NCBI GenBank assembly: GCA_037355855.1
Contig: CM074759.1
Coordinates: forward strand, 5,208,001-5,272,000
Source: Pseudo-nitzschia pungens
Lineage: Eukaryota; Bacillariophyta; Bacillariophyceae; Bacillariales; Bacillariaceae
DNA length: 64,000 bases
Direction of reading: 5' to 3'
This document shows positions 20,468-31,642 of the stretch, piece by piece. The notes below the pieces were generated by a model. It saw only the letters and a list, made by a program, of their open reading frames with translations. It had not been told where the DNA came from and searched no databases. Within the stretch, counting starts at the first letter, position 1; each line of letters opens with the position of its first letter. A program made the position numbers and the translations under genes.

Positions 20468-20568
20468 GGGTACAGCAGCAACAACAAGGGTAACCTTGGT
20501 CTGGACAAGGAAAAGGTCCCTGGGGATCCAAAAAATATACTGGAGCACACCCACAAAAGTCACTGGGG
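20468..20568 (-). repeat. Antisense gypsy pol-derived module in LINE-A 5' UTR (short form)
   Basis: Plus-strand GGGTACAGCAGCAACAACAA and the following ACAAGG, CTCC and CCACAAAA blocks match Gy-3 (33108 onward) and Gy-4. Relative to the LINE it is reversed. The right-hand half that LINE-G keeps is missing or diverged here. Confidence 0.65.
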
Positions 20569-20841
20569 AACTCAGAAATTTTTGCTAAAAAACGAGCAAA
20601 ATTTGTCTCACACTTGGAGCACAAAAACTCTGCGCGCGGAAGAGCTCTGCAAATCGTGTAGCTTGTAGGCTTGTACTCGGCAAATCGTGTAGGCTTGTAC
20701 TCGTACTGTACTCCTAGCTTGAAAATTGTGCAAATTTGAACAATTTTGCAGCTACTGCAAATCGTGTAGGCTTGTAGGCTTGCAAATTCGAATCGGATAC
20801 GGTTCGAATTGAAATACAGCAGCCCACCGGGAAGCTAGTGG

Positions 20842-21225
20842 CTTGAAAACAGGGGCTTTAGTAGGAACACTTAGGGACCGGGGAATATCAATGGCAGGGC
20901 ACACTTAAAAGGCTCAGGAGGGAACTTGAAGTTCAAACTCGCGAGTACTTATAAGTGGAAACAGTATCCAGGGGCAATTGGCTTGAAAACAGGGACCTTG
21001 AGCGAGACACTTAGGGACCAGGGAAGCTTCTTGCTTGAAAACAGGGGCTGTAGTAGGAACACTTAGGGACCGGGGGAAATCAATGACAGGGCACACTTAA
21101 AAGGCTCAGGAGGGAACTTGAAGTTCAAACTCGCGAGTACTTATAAGTGGAATCAGTATCCAGGGGCAATTGGCTTGAAAACAGGTACCTTGAGCGAGAC
21201 ACTTAGGGATCAGAGAAGCTGCTTG
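20842..21225. repeat. Two 192-bp tandem units in LINE-A 5' UTR
   Basis: 20842-21033 and 21034-21225 are near-identical. Each starts CTTGAAAACAGGGGCT and contains the CACTTAAAAGGCTCAGGAGG block. A partial third unit starts at 21226. LINE-F and LINE-G have a single unit. Confidence 0.85.
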
Positions 21226-22236
21226 CTTGAAAACAGGGGCTTTAATAGATAGATCTAGGGACCAGGGGGAGGCTTGTGTCTTGAAAACAGTGTCGAACTT
21301 GAAGTTCAAGTTGGGGTTGCTTAAGAGCGAAAACACTTAGGGAGCAGGGAACTCGCGAACACTTAGGGACCAGGAGAATTGTAGTCTTGAAAACAAGGGG
21401 CGGTAGTAGCTGTAGTCTTGGAAACAAGAGTACACTAAGTAGTAGGTACTTAGGGATCGGTTGGTCTTGGCTCGAAAACAGATGTAGTAGGGGAGCCTTA
21501 AGCGAAAACACTTAAGGACTAGGGGGCTTGGCTAGGAAACAGGGGTACTCTTAAGTGATAAACACTTAAGGAGTAGTGGGCAATTGGCTTGAAAATAAAG
21601 GGGGAACTGGAAGATATGCTCGCGAGGGACCTTCTAGAGAGGGGGGTATGTATGTGTTCGACAACTTCAACTTGAAAAGACTTAGGGAACTCAGCAAGGA
21701 ACCTTGAAGAATGTAGAACATTAAGTGGATATCACTTAAGGGGCTTGAAAGACTGTATAGCGTTAAATAATAAGGTAGCTTGGAAACAGATCGAAAAACA
21801 AACCGAGCTCGGAGACAAACTGAGCGTGGAGACTAACCGGAGCAGAGCTGCTGTAGAATTAGTACGGCAATTGCTGTAGAAAATTATGTGTCCTTGGTTT
21901 CGGTCGTGTTGCTTGTTGCTTGCCGACAGAGCTGCTGTAGAATTAGTACTGGGAGCGCTGTAGAAAATTATGTGTCCTTGTTTGCTTGTGTTGCTGCCGA
22001 ATCGATCGACCGACCGACAGGAAACAAGGAACCAAAGCAACCAAAGGAAGCAAGGAGCAGCCAAACAAACAGCAGAATCAGATAGAGGAGGTCACTGTTA
22101 ATAGGTGTAGTGCTTGGTGTTGTTGTAGGAGCTTTAGAAGTGAGGGAGATATTAAAGGGGAAATGTGTGTAGAAAACTACGTGTTTTAAGTACTGGAACA
22201 TCGGAACGTCGGACAAAATCGCGCGTCGCAAAATTG

Positions 22237-22256
22237 TCCAACGCAGAGTTTTAGAA
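22237..22256. repeat. Right target-site duplication of LINE-A
   Basis: Exact copy of 8510-8529. The copia reading frame continues directly across it into integrase. Confidence 0.92.
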
Positions 22257-25200
22257 ACAAGAGAGTTGTTGCAGCCGGAAAGTGGGGGACTGATACATGG
22301 CATGCAAAGGTACCACGTATTATGAGACAAGACAAGGCAGCGCAAGTGTTCAGCAATGGAAAGGGCTATGAGGAATTCATCCCTATCCACAGCAAGAAGC
22401 AAGCCGCTGATGGCCTGAAGATCTTTATTCATGAAGTTGGTATTCCAGAGCACTTGATATCTGATGGCGCCAAGGAGCAAGGTGCTGTTGGCACATACAA
22501 GACCCCTTGGAATGCTGTGATCAGAAAGAACAATATCCACCAAACGTTCATCCAACCGCACTGTCCCTTTCAGAACAGAGCGGAGCTCAGTATAGGGCAT
22601 CTCAGCAGAAGCATTCGGAAGAAGACTGCAAGAAAGAAATCCCCCAAGCGTTTGTGGGCATTCTGTGGTGAGCTTGTTGCAGCAATCAGGCAAAGGACTG
22701 TATCCAGTGACCCAGTGTGCATGGAAAGAACTCCCTTTGAGTTAGTACATGGGTACATGCCGGACATCTCCCTGTACCAAGCACACGAGTGGTATGATTT
22801 TGTCTATTGGACTGACCTGTCTGATGGTACAGAGAAACTCGGTCGGTGGCTTGGTCCGTGTGGGAGGATGTTTGGAGGTGGCGACTGCCACTGGATCCTC
22901 GCTGAATCTGCGCTTCCAGTTAGCACTAACACTGTTAGGGCTGTCACCGAAGCAGAATGGAGAGCTCACGATGTCAAGCGAGCGATGGACTCATTTGACC
23001 AGGCAGTGGAATCCAAGATTGGGGACAAGCTTGAGAACACCGACGTTCAGTTTCAAGATACCTATCCTCAACCCCCAGAGGAACTATTTGAGAACCACCA
23101 GGATCGATGGCCAGACAATGACACCAAGACCATGGCAGAACCGGAGGCCTCTATTCCAGATGTGGATGAGCTCGTACCCGATGGGGATACCTATGATGAG
23201 TACATTGGAAACAAGGTCATGATTCAGAAAGGAGATGAACGGCTCAAGTGCACCGTCAAAGCAAGAACTACTGATTTGGACGGCAATCCGTTGGGAAAAA
23301 GGAACAACAACCCTATCCTTGATACCAGGATTGCAGCTCCCTGATGGTACAGTGGAGCAGTATACTGCAAATATTGTTGCTGAGAACATGTACAGTTCGG
23401 TTGACGATGAAGGCCGTATGTTCACTCTGCTGGATGAGATCATAGACCATGAGAAAGACAATTCTGCCGTCACCAAACAAGATGTAAGCGCCAGATCCAA
23501 GAAGGTTTGTCCTGTTACAACCAAGGGATGGAGGCTGTTAGTCAGCTGGAAAGACGGGACTGAATCCTGGTGCAAGTTAGGTGATATCAAGGAGTCCTTT
23601 CCTGTTGAGGCTGCGCAGTATGCTGTTGATAACCAGATTGCAGACGAACCAGCTTTCAAATGGTGGGTACACCATGTACTCCGAAGGAAAAGGAGACTCC
23701 TCAAGGCTACCAAGAAGAAATCCAACAAGTACTGGGATCGTACGCACAAGTATGGTGTGGAACTGCCCCATTCTATTCCCGAAGCCCTTGCTATTGACAA
23801 GAAGACTGGCACAGACTATTGGCAAAAAGCAATTGCAAAGGAGATGAAGAACAATGAGATGGCATTTGAATTTGACCCCGGTTACACAGTGGAAGGACTC
23901 AAGGCTGAGGGATTCAGCAAGATTACAACCCACATGATATTTGACGTGAAGTTGGGGTCCCTTACACGGAAAGCTAGGCTTGTTGCTGACGGACACAAGG
24001 TACAAGCGACAGCCAAGGAGCACACTTTCAGTAGTGTCCCAAGCAGGGACTCTGTCCGGATATTCTTCCTGTTAGCTGCTTTGAACGGATTGGATGTATT
24101 GTCTGCTGACATACAGAATGCCTATCTGACTGCACCAATTAAGAAGAAATACTATTTGGTGGCGCACGCTGCTGAGGATGGATTCCCTCCCCATTTGGTT
24201 GGACAAGTTTGCAAGATTGTACGGGCTCTATATGGACTGCCAGTTGCAGGCGCTTCATTTAGATCCTATCTAACCAAGCACCTGAGAGAACTGGGGTACC
24301 AACCATGTAAAGTAGATCCTGATGTACACATGCGCGTGGAGACTAAGAAGGATGGCACCAGGTATTGGGCGTATCTCATTGCTTATGTGGATGATATTGT
24401 CTGTTGCAGTGAAGATCCCTGGAGACAGTTGGAGAGCATAGAACAGAGGTTTACACTCAAGGATGGTACTATAGAAGTCCCAAAGCTATATCTTGGCGCT
24501 GACATCAGTGAGTACAAGATTGAGGGTGACCCTATCCCTAAGTGGGCTATGTCCTCTGAGAAGTATGCGAAGAAGGCAGTGGATGCAGTGGAGCAGGAGC
24601 TAGGAACCAAAAAATACGGATACAAGTATCTTCCAAAGAAGGTGACCACTCCCCTGACGTCTGAATACAGGCCTGAGGTTGACCTGACCCAGGAGCTGGA
24701 TCCCCAGATGCAGAACTACTACCAAGGCCTTATTGGGGTCCTCAGATGGCTCTGTGAGCTTGGAAGACTGGATTTGGTGACGCCTGTGTCCCTCATGTCA
24801 AGATATTTGGCTCAGGCAAGGGCCGGCCACTTGAATCAGCTATTCCATATGTTTGCTTACATTAAGAACCACAGCAGGTCCAGGCTGGTGTTTGATGACA
24901 TGATCCCCGATGTGGATGAATCCAGCTTCACTCAGTGTGATTGGAGTGAGTTCTATCCAGACGCCAAGGAAGTGATCCCACCGGATGCTCCAGAAGCATT
25001 AGGCAAGGCTGTTATTATGACCTGTTTCGTTGATGCAGATCATGCCGGATGCAAGGCAACCAGAAGATCCGATACTGGAATCATCATTTTCCTTAACAAT
25101 GCCTCCATTCTTTGGTTCAGCAAGAGGCAAACTACAGTGGAAACTTCTACCTTTGGCTCTGAGATTGTGGCAATGCGCATTGCTGTTGAGATGATTGAAG

Positions 25201-25475
25201 GCCTCAGGTATAAGCTCCGGATGTTGGGTGTGCCCATTGCAGGATCCACAAATGTATTCTGTGACAATGAATCAGTTGTTAAGAATGTTACCAGGCCGGA
25301 GAGTCCATGCAACAAGAAGCATAACAGTGTTGCATACCACAAGGCGCGCGAGGCTATTGCTGCTGGAACAATCCGGGTTGCGAAGGAGCCAGGCAAGAGC
25401 AATATTGCAGACCTATTCACCAAGTTGCTCAATGGTCCCATGTTGAAAAGCCACTGCGAGCGCTGCATGTGGTAA
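22257..25475 (+). pseudogene. pol: Co-1 Ty1/copia pol: integrase, RT, RNase H (frameshifted)
   Basis: Polyprotein order integrase then RT then RNase H identifies Ty1/copia. Block 1 (to about 23325) has the integrase core: GTDTWHAKV (first Asp), LISDGAKEQ (second Asp) and NRAELS (Glu), then GYMPDISLY and a C-terminal chromatin-side region. Block 2 (from about 23310 to TAA-preceding codon, stop 25473-25475) has RT (SADIQNAYLTAP, ALYGLPVAG, AYVDDIVCC) and RNase H (DADHAGCKATRRSDTG, TFGSEIVAMRIA, FCDNESVVKN, ADLFTKLL). The two blocks are out of register by one indel around 23325, between NPILDTR and LPDGTVEQY. The joined order matches diatom-type copia elements as I remember them. Upstream coding is the fragment at 8306-8529. 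Confidence 0.92.
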
Positions 25476-26828
25476 CTGCTAGCTGCATTATTTGGGGTAC
25501 TTTTGTCCCTGACAAGCAGTTTGGAAGCAGACGTTACCTCTATTGTGTTACGTACAATTGGTATGTAATGTTTGGGAGTCTCCGGTACATCGGTTTTGGG
25601 GACTATAAAATTTGAACCTACAATAGGCTGATTGTTATTCCTTGTATGTGTCAAGGAGTTGAACCAAGGGGCAACACGTCCTTCGGTTCAGAACTAAGGG
25701 CAAAACGTCCGTCGGTTCACCCCCCTTTTTTTTCTTTTTTATCTACAAATCAGCCGGGCTTCTGATAGAAGAACTGCAATATTTGATGCAGTTTGATCTC
25801 TGACAAGTTATACGGAAGCATCCCTGAATTCTGTTATGATCCATGCAAGTGTCCTGGTACAGCAAGCTCTCATGTTGGTGTCCCCCTGGGAGTATCAGTT
25901 TCCGGGGACCAATGTGGTTGCTCAATACAGGACCACTAGTAGCATGAATCACGGGGACTATGTTGATATCCAGGATGATGCTACAGGCTGTGGTGCTAGG
26001 GCTCCTGTGTAGAGGAGTGTACTGGGGCTACATGCGCTAGCATCCAGTAACTAACTACAAGGAGCTGAGCTGAGTGCTAGATCTGTGTGCTAATATCTAG
26101 CATAAGCACTTAGCAACAGGCTTAGCAACAGGCTTAGCAACAGGCTTAGCAACAGGCTTAGCAACAGGCTTAGCAACAGGCTTATTCTATATGGTATGGG
26201 GTGCTAAATCCAAGATACCAGGGTCCTCGCGTAGGATTTGTACCAGTTGTACATACCCCGGGTATAGCACCGGCACTAGCACAGGATGTAGCATAACCCT
26301 ACAGGGTTAGGGTTGCTAATGCTACGAGATACTGGATATGCTAACCTACCATGCTACCATACTATGCTATCGCCGGGGTGAGGTCATTGGTGTACAATAT
26401 GTACTATGACCGGATACCTAACCCAGACAGTTTTCAAGTTAGCACACGAGCAAGCCAGCAAGCGAGTTAGCGCTAGCACACGATTGGATATTAATTAAGC
26501 GCTAACGCTACTCCATAGAATACAGTACTAAGCCTACAGGGCTGTACGAGTTAGCGAAGCGCTGCATCGATACGATACAGAGCTGAGCTGCGCTCAGCTC
26601 CCTCCGCTATATTTTCACTCTTTCTTTTCCACTCTAAATTAAACACCTATCATGCCCTCCCCTTTTGATCGATTCCGATGTACCTCTAGGGAAGTACCTT
26701 CTTGTAGTAACTAAGTGTATGCAATAGAGCTTGAACAGTGTCATCTGTAAACTCACTGTTTGCCAGGACTCTACGTGCTATTATTGTGAAGGCTTTCCCT
26801 GATTTATTTGCTGACGAGCAATATCAAC
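25476..26828 (+). other. 3' region of Co-1, probably including its 3' LTR
   Basis: 1.35 kb with no convincing gene. It has a TATAAAA at 25604-25610, an imperfect direct repeat around CGTCCTTCGGTTCA (about 25660-25720), a pyrimidine run (about 25720-25740), a 12-bp minisatellite, and many GCTAGCAC-like words. A 3' LTR is expected here, but without the 5' LTR in view I cannot set its ends. LINE-C begins at about 26829. Confidence 0.55.
26109..26184. repeat. 12-bp minisatellite, six perfect units
   Basis: CTTAGCAACAGG repeated six times without error (26109-26180), then CTTA. Confidence 0.95.
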
Positions 26829-28673
26829 GCACTCCTGCTCCTGCACCCACTGCAGTTGATGATGCTTCCACTTCCAGATCAGTGTCCTTTCTCCCTGGTG
26901 TTGGTGGTGCTACTGTCCTGTCCTCTTCTGATGGGCATTTCCTCCAACACAGAGGGGTTTGCTCCAGTGATTCACGGGCTCCAGTGGATGTCACTGCAGG
27001 TACCAAGTGTTCCCATAGTTCTTATGTCACTCTTTCCCTCCCCCGGCTGATGTCTCCACGCCCTGGGGAGCTGTATGATGAACTGCTCAAGTCTCTCAAG
27101 GAAGCCTTGGATTTGCTCTGGACTGTTGACAAGCGCCTGGTGCTTTATGTTTTCCCCTCTGGAACCCGGCTCAACCCCAAGGCCAAGCCTCTTACCCAGC
27201 TTTGGACTACACTCCCTGACAGAAAAACCTTGGAATTGTATGTTGCTCAGCTCTGGCTTTGCAGTAGAACTGCTCCTCACTTAAGGTTCTTTGTTGGGCA
27301 TAGTGTTTCCTTGGAAACTCTCCTGTCTGCAGCTTTGCTCCAGAGGCTCAGGGATTGCGACATGGACTTGAAGTTTGACCACATCCAGGCTCCAGTTATT
27401 GTCACCTGTGGTTTTCTCCTTGGATCTTACATGCAGAGTTTTGATCTTGACCACTACAATGCATTGCTTCAGACTCATCCCAGGTTTCAAGCCTGTCCTA
27501 TTGCTGTTATCAGGAAGAATATCAGCTTGGACAACTCCAGAACTCCTGATCCAAATCCTATTCTAGCTGCTCATGTTTTATGTCATGCTACCAAGCGAGC
27601 CCAAATTGTCCAGCTCCTCAAAGCTCAGTTCAACAGGTGCAAACCTTCTGACATTGCCTCTCTCCCTGATGGTAAATTCTACAAGTTCATTGAGACAGCC
27701 ACCAATCCTTCTGACCAGCCCCTTCCCCCTTCCAAGCTCAAGACTGTTTGCCAAGCTAAGTACCGCCAAGCCCAATTCATTGAGAGTCATGAAACTGCTC
27801 CTGTTCTGGGTGTAGTTGATCTTGATCTTCCTGTTGATTTGGGCCAGGGGCTGGGGTTGAAGACTTTGCGTCGTGTGCTTATGGGTATCTGAACTCATGA
27901 CAATTGGTCCTGGCCTCTCTTTCTATCTGTTGATACTAGCTCATACCGGGGTGAGATCCTTGCTTTGTACAACACTACCACCAAGGCTGAAGCCATGGCC
28001 ATGCTGTCTTTCCTACCTATTTTCCTGGAGGCACAATATGGTTCCTGTGTTAGGCAGTGGTCTTCAACTGAGTGCTTGACTGAAATGGAAGCTTACCATT
28101 GGGATGCTGCTGCCAACTGTGTTGTGGAAACTGCACCGGCTGCAGACCCATTGCAGGATGCCTCTCTCCCCTTCTTTGGTGATGGTGATGCCAGAGATTG
28201 GGAGCTTGTTGAGGATGATTTATCAATTGATCTTGCCCCAGATCTCACCTTTGATCTGGATTTGCACTTTAACCTCCAAGCACGTGATGACAGTGGTGGT
28301 GGTGGATTTGATGATTCCCAATCCATGGCTACATTGGCCACTGGCACATCCAACCTCACTGCTGCTCAGGTTGCATCTCCTAAGGGTGATGCTTCTCAAG
28401 GTGGTGATCCTACTGATACTGCTATGGCTGATGCTTCACCTGATGCTTCCCCTGCTGTCTCACCTTTCCGTTCCTGCTGTTCCGCCTCCTGGTATGCCTG
28501 GTGGTGGGGATGATGCGGCCTCTGCTTTGAGGGTTGGAGTTGCTGCTATTGCCTTTTCTTCTAGCCATGATGCCAGTGTCAGTGATTTGAGCCATGCCAA
28601 TACCTCTACCAAATCAGCTCCAGCTGCCTTTTCAACAGCGCGACAGACACGGTTTCCTTCTGATCATGGTTAG
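26829..28673 (+). pseudogene. LINE-C ORF1 remnant
   Basis: Homologous to the C-terminal two thirds of LINE-A ORF1, in the same order (SYVTLSLPRLMS, LYVFPSGTRLNPKAK, FLLGSYMQSFDLDHY, VDLDLPVDLGQGLGLK). An in-frame TGA at 27890-27892 replaces the Arg codon of GIRTRDNWSW. One frameshift lies at about 28460-28490 in the Pro/Ala-rich part. It ends SDHG-TAG at 28671-28673, with the same ATGGTTAG overlap with ORF2 (ATG at 28666). Confidence 0.9.
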
Positions 28674-31060
28674 GTCTTCTGGTATTAGGTCTGATGGGAT
28701 GCCTGGCTCCCCAAATCCCATTCATGATTCTCATATTGGCCCTGATGGTGCTGAAGAGGTCTTGGAGTCCCAGTCCACTATGGTTCCAGCTATGGCTGAA
28801 TCCAATGTCCGGCGCCAACAACAGTGTCTTGGCACTCCTTCTATGGCTCCCTCATTTACTCAGGCCTTTGGATACTTGGGTACAGGTCCTGCCTCTGCTG
28901 AAGTTCTTGCTGGCTCATACACTCCTCCCCCTGACACTGACAAGTATCTCTCTGAATTTCTTGCCTGTCTCAAAGTGCCTGCCTCTCTCCTGCAACTGCC
29001 CCATTTTGATTATTCTGTGAGCCCAGCTGACAATGCTGCTGCTTGGAAAAGTCAGAGGGAACGCACTGCAGGTGAGGAACCTTCATGTCTAAGCTTTGCA
29101 CATCACAAGTCCTTTGCCCTTGACCCACAGTTAAATTGCTTTGATACTCTTATGAGATCAGTCCCATTGATTGTTGGTTTCTCTCCTGCTGCCTGGCAGG
29201 TCATCACTGATGTTGAGATCTTCAAGAAACCTGATGAATATAGGGTTGACAAGATGAGGCTTATCCAGTTGATGTCTCCTGAATTCCAGATCAACAACAA
29301 GATGATTGGCAGACGCATTCTTGCCCATGCTGAACATGCCAATGCAGTGGCTGCTGATCAGCATGGGAGCAGGAAGTACCACAAGGCCATCAACACCTGC
29401 CTGAACAAAAAGCTCATCTGTGATGTGTTGTGCCAAAAGCGCAGATCTGGTGCTGTTGCCTTGAATGATGCCAAGGGTTGCTATGACAGGATCTCTCATC
29501 CCATTGCTGGTCTCACTCTCCAGAGCTTTGGGCTTCCAGCACATGTTTGTGAAATTCTTCTGTCTACCCTGCAGCGTGCCAAACACCACATCAAAACTGG
29601 TTTTGGCCGGTCAGGCCCTGTGTATGGTGATGAACCAGTTCCTCTCAGTGCATGTGGGCAAGGCAATGGTATTGGCCCCACTCTCTGGGCTTTGGTTTCT
29701 ACAATTGTCTTCAAGAGGATGCAACATGCTGGACATGGTGTCCACCTTGTCACTTCTTTGTCCCTGCAGTTGGTTTCCCTGGTGGGCTTTGCTTTTGTGG
29801 ATGACACTGATCTGTTTTGTGCTGGTTCTGATCCCACCACCTCTGGTAAGACCTTGGCTGTTGACTTTCAGGATGCTCTTGACAGGTGGGCAGGTGGCAT
29901 TATTGCCACTGGAGGTGCCATTGCACCTGCCAAATCCTTCTGTTATTTGATTGACTTCAAATGGACTGGCTCTGGTTGGGATTATCGCTCCATTGCTGAC
30001 ATGCCAGGTGACTTCACTGTTGCTGACAAGCTTGGCAATCGTGCTACCCTGGATTGCTTTGAGGTTGACCATGCTGACAAAACCCTTGGTGTGTTCATCT
30101 CTATGGATGGCAATGAGGATGCCCAAATTTCTCACATGAAGTCCCAGTCTAAGTCCTTTGGGTCTCAACTGAAGGCTTCCAAGTGCGAGAAGAGGGTGCC
30201 CCTCTACACCTTCAAGTACTCTTTCATGAAGTCTGTTGAATATCCTATGCCTGTCACTCAACTTGATGAGGGTACCTGGACCAAGATTCTTCACCCAGCC
30301 CTTGTCCCTGTTCTGAATAAGGCTGGGATGTCCCGAACCTTTCCCCCACATGTGATCTTTGGTCCATCTCTGTATCAAGGCTTTGGTTTCATTCATCCCT
30401 ATCTTCTCCAAGAGTTTAGTCACATTGCCACTCTCTTCCAGGAATCTGTCAGGTCCTCACAAACTTGCATGATTCTTAGGCTCACTGCTGAAGCTCTCAG
30501 GCTTGAATTGGGTGTACCTCTCCATCTTGGTGTTACACCCTATCATCCCTATGCTTCATACATTACCCCTTGTTGGTACAAGCATGTGTGGAAATTCTTT
30601 TCCATGCCCCCTGTGAGCTTGATTGAAGACTTCCCTGACCTTCCTGTACTGCGCTCCAATGATTGCTACCTCATGCAGGCCTTTGTTGATGCTGGCTTCC
30701 GTGGTGCTGACCTGTCCCTGTTGAATCTCATTCGGATGTCCCTCAAGGCTGTTTCCCTTGCTGATATTTGCACTCCAGATGGCACGAAGCTGTCCCCAGT
30801 GGCTTTCCAGTTGAAATCTTCCAACCACTTGAGAGATCATCTTGACTGGCCCAGATGTCCTCCACCTTGGCCTCCACCAGCAAAGCGCCTGTGGACTAAG
30901 GCTCTTAAGACATGCTTTCTTCCCCCCTTGTTAGAGCCCTGGCTCATTCTTTTCACCTTGGGCCTTGGCTCTCTCTCCAGACAGCTTCTCTTTGGCCTTG
31001 GTACTTGTCTTCCTCTACCAACAGATTGTTCTCCAAATGTTCTACTGGCTGGATGGTGGG
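28666..31060 (+). pseudogene. LINE-C ORF2, left part, endonuclease deleted
   Basis: After about 23 N-terminal codons the sequence jumps (near 28735) from the equivalent of residue 22 to about 573 of the intact protein. The whole EEP domain and following linker, about 550 codons, are missing in frame. RT is retained: SRKYHKAIN, NDAKGCYDR, ACGQGNGIGP, FVDDTDLF. The frame is then open until shortly before Gy-3, with a frameshift at about 30935 (LLEPWLILF). The last five bases, GTGGG, are the Gy-3 target duplication. Confidence 0.9.
31056..31060. repeat. Left 5-bp target duplication of Gy-3 (GTGGG)
   Basis: GTGGG at 31056-31060 and again at 34113-34117. The LINE ORF2 sequence reads across once one copy is removed (Gly-Trp-Met-Val-Gly-Thr-Ser). 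Confidence 0.93.
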
Positions 31061-31410
31061 TGTAGCATGCTGGCGTAGCCTTACTACGAAAGGCTCTAAA
31101 TGATTATTGAATCCCGCATGTACTCCAATATATATGGTATATTTATGGTATTCATGTATGTATATTCAGTATATGTACACATACAGTTCGATACTGATTG
31201 GATATTCAAGTATCAAGATAAATATCAAGAGTCTTATGACTCGCTGATAGGTCTCGATCGCTCATTCATTCCATACTCAACAAATCATTCCCATCTCGTA
31301 AAGTATTCAACTATTCACAATTTCTTTAATCACATCAAATTATTAACCTTTCATCTTTAAAATACCTCTATCGCGTACCACTCCATCTAATTCTACCCTA
31401 GAGTGTTACA
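31061..31410 (+). repeat. 5' LTR of Gy-3 (350 bp)
   Basis: TGTAGCATGC to GAGTGTTACA. I find no difference from the 3' copy at 33763-34112. AT-rich TATATAT near 31130 could serve as a promoter element. It shares the CATTCCCATCTCGTAAAGTA block with the Gy-4 LTR and CCCATCTCGTAAAGTA with Gy-1. Confidence 0.95.
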
Positions 31411-31428
31411 CAGTAATTACTGTCCGCT
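31411..31428 (+). promoter_or_regulatory. Putative primer-binding-site region of Gy-3
   Basis: CAGTAATTACTGTCCGCT immediately after the LTR, identical to the Gy-2 site although the flanking leader differs. Conservation against a diverged background argues for function. Confidence 0.62.
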
Positions 31429-31642
31429 TGAAAGTAGAAGACAAAAAGAACCAACTCAGTACTGAATCCAAAACATCCTTTATCCTAAACAACAGGTGTA
31501 CATCCATACCCTGACAAGCAAAAAGAAACAACGAATCGATCGAACCGATCGAAGCAAGAACTACGAAACGCCGATACGAATCAATCACACACTGAATCGA
31601 TCGAACACCAAATCGACTGAAAGAATCAAAAGAAACATAACC

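Larger units (their letters stand above)
8530..22236 (-). mobile_element. LINE-A: two-ORF non-LTR retrotransposon, interrupted by LINE-B
   Basis: The 5' end is at 22236 (minus strand CAATTTTGCGACGCG) and the 3' end at 8530, with an (ATT)n tail. The order is 5' UTR 22236-20366, ORF1 20365-17408, ORF2 17415-15046 and 12180-8829, 3' UTR 8828-8530. Without LINE-B it is about 10.8 kb and lacks 119 bp of the RT region. Full-length 5' end and exact target duplications are preserved. Confidence 0.93.
20366..22236 (-). promoter_or_regulatory. LINE-A 5' UTR (internal promoter region expected)
   Basis: 1.87 kb from the 5' end to ORF1. It contains an antisense gypsy pol scrap (20468-20568), short direct repeats around a CAAATCGTGTAGGCTTGTA motif (about 20645-20790), two 192-bp tandem units (from 20842), many degenerate copies of CTTGAAAACAGG followed by CACTTAGGGA, and near the 5' end a duplicated block with GTAGAAAATTATGTGTCC (about 21870-21980). 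It lacks the 34-bp VNTR seen in LINE-F and LINE-G. LINE promoters normally lie in the 5' UTR; no specific element is identifiable. Confidence 0.75.

Noticed and set aside
25500..26800. Exact ends of the Co-1 3' LTR
   Set aside because: A TATA-like word and plausible TG starts exist, but without the 5' LTR there is nothing to compare, so I did not place boundaries.
26738..26828. N-terminal 30 residues fused in frame to LINE-C ORF1, as a possible host exon
   Set aside because: The start lies in copia-flank DNA and joins the LINE only by chance at its 5' truncation point; no promoter or splice signal supports it.
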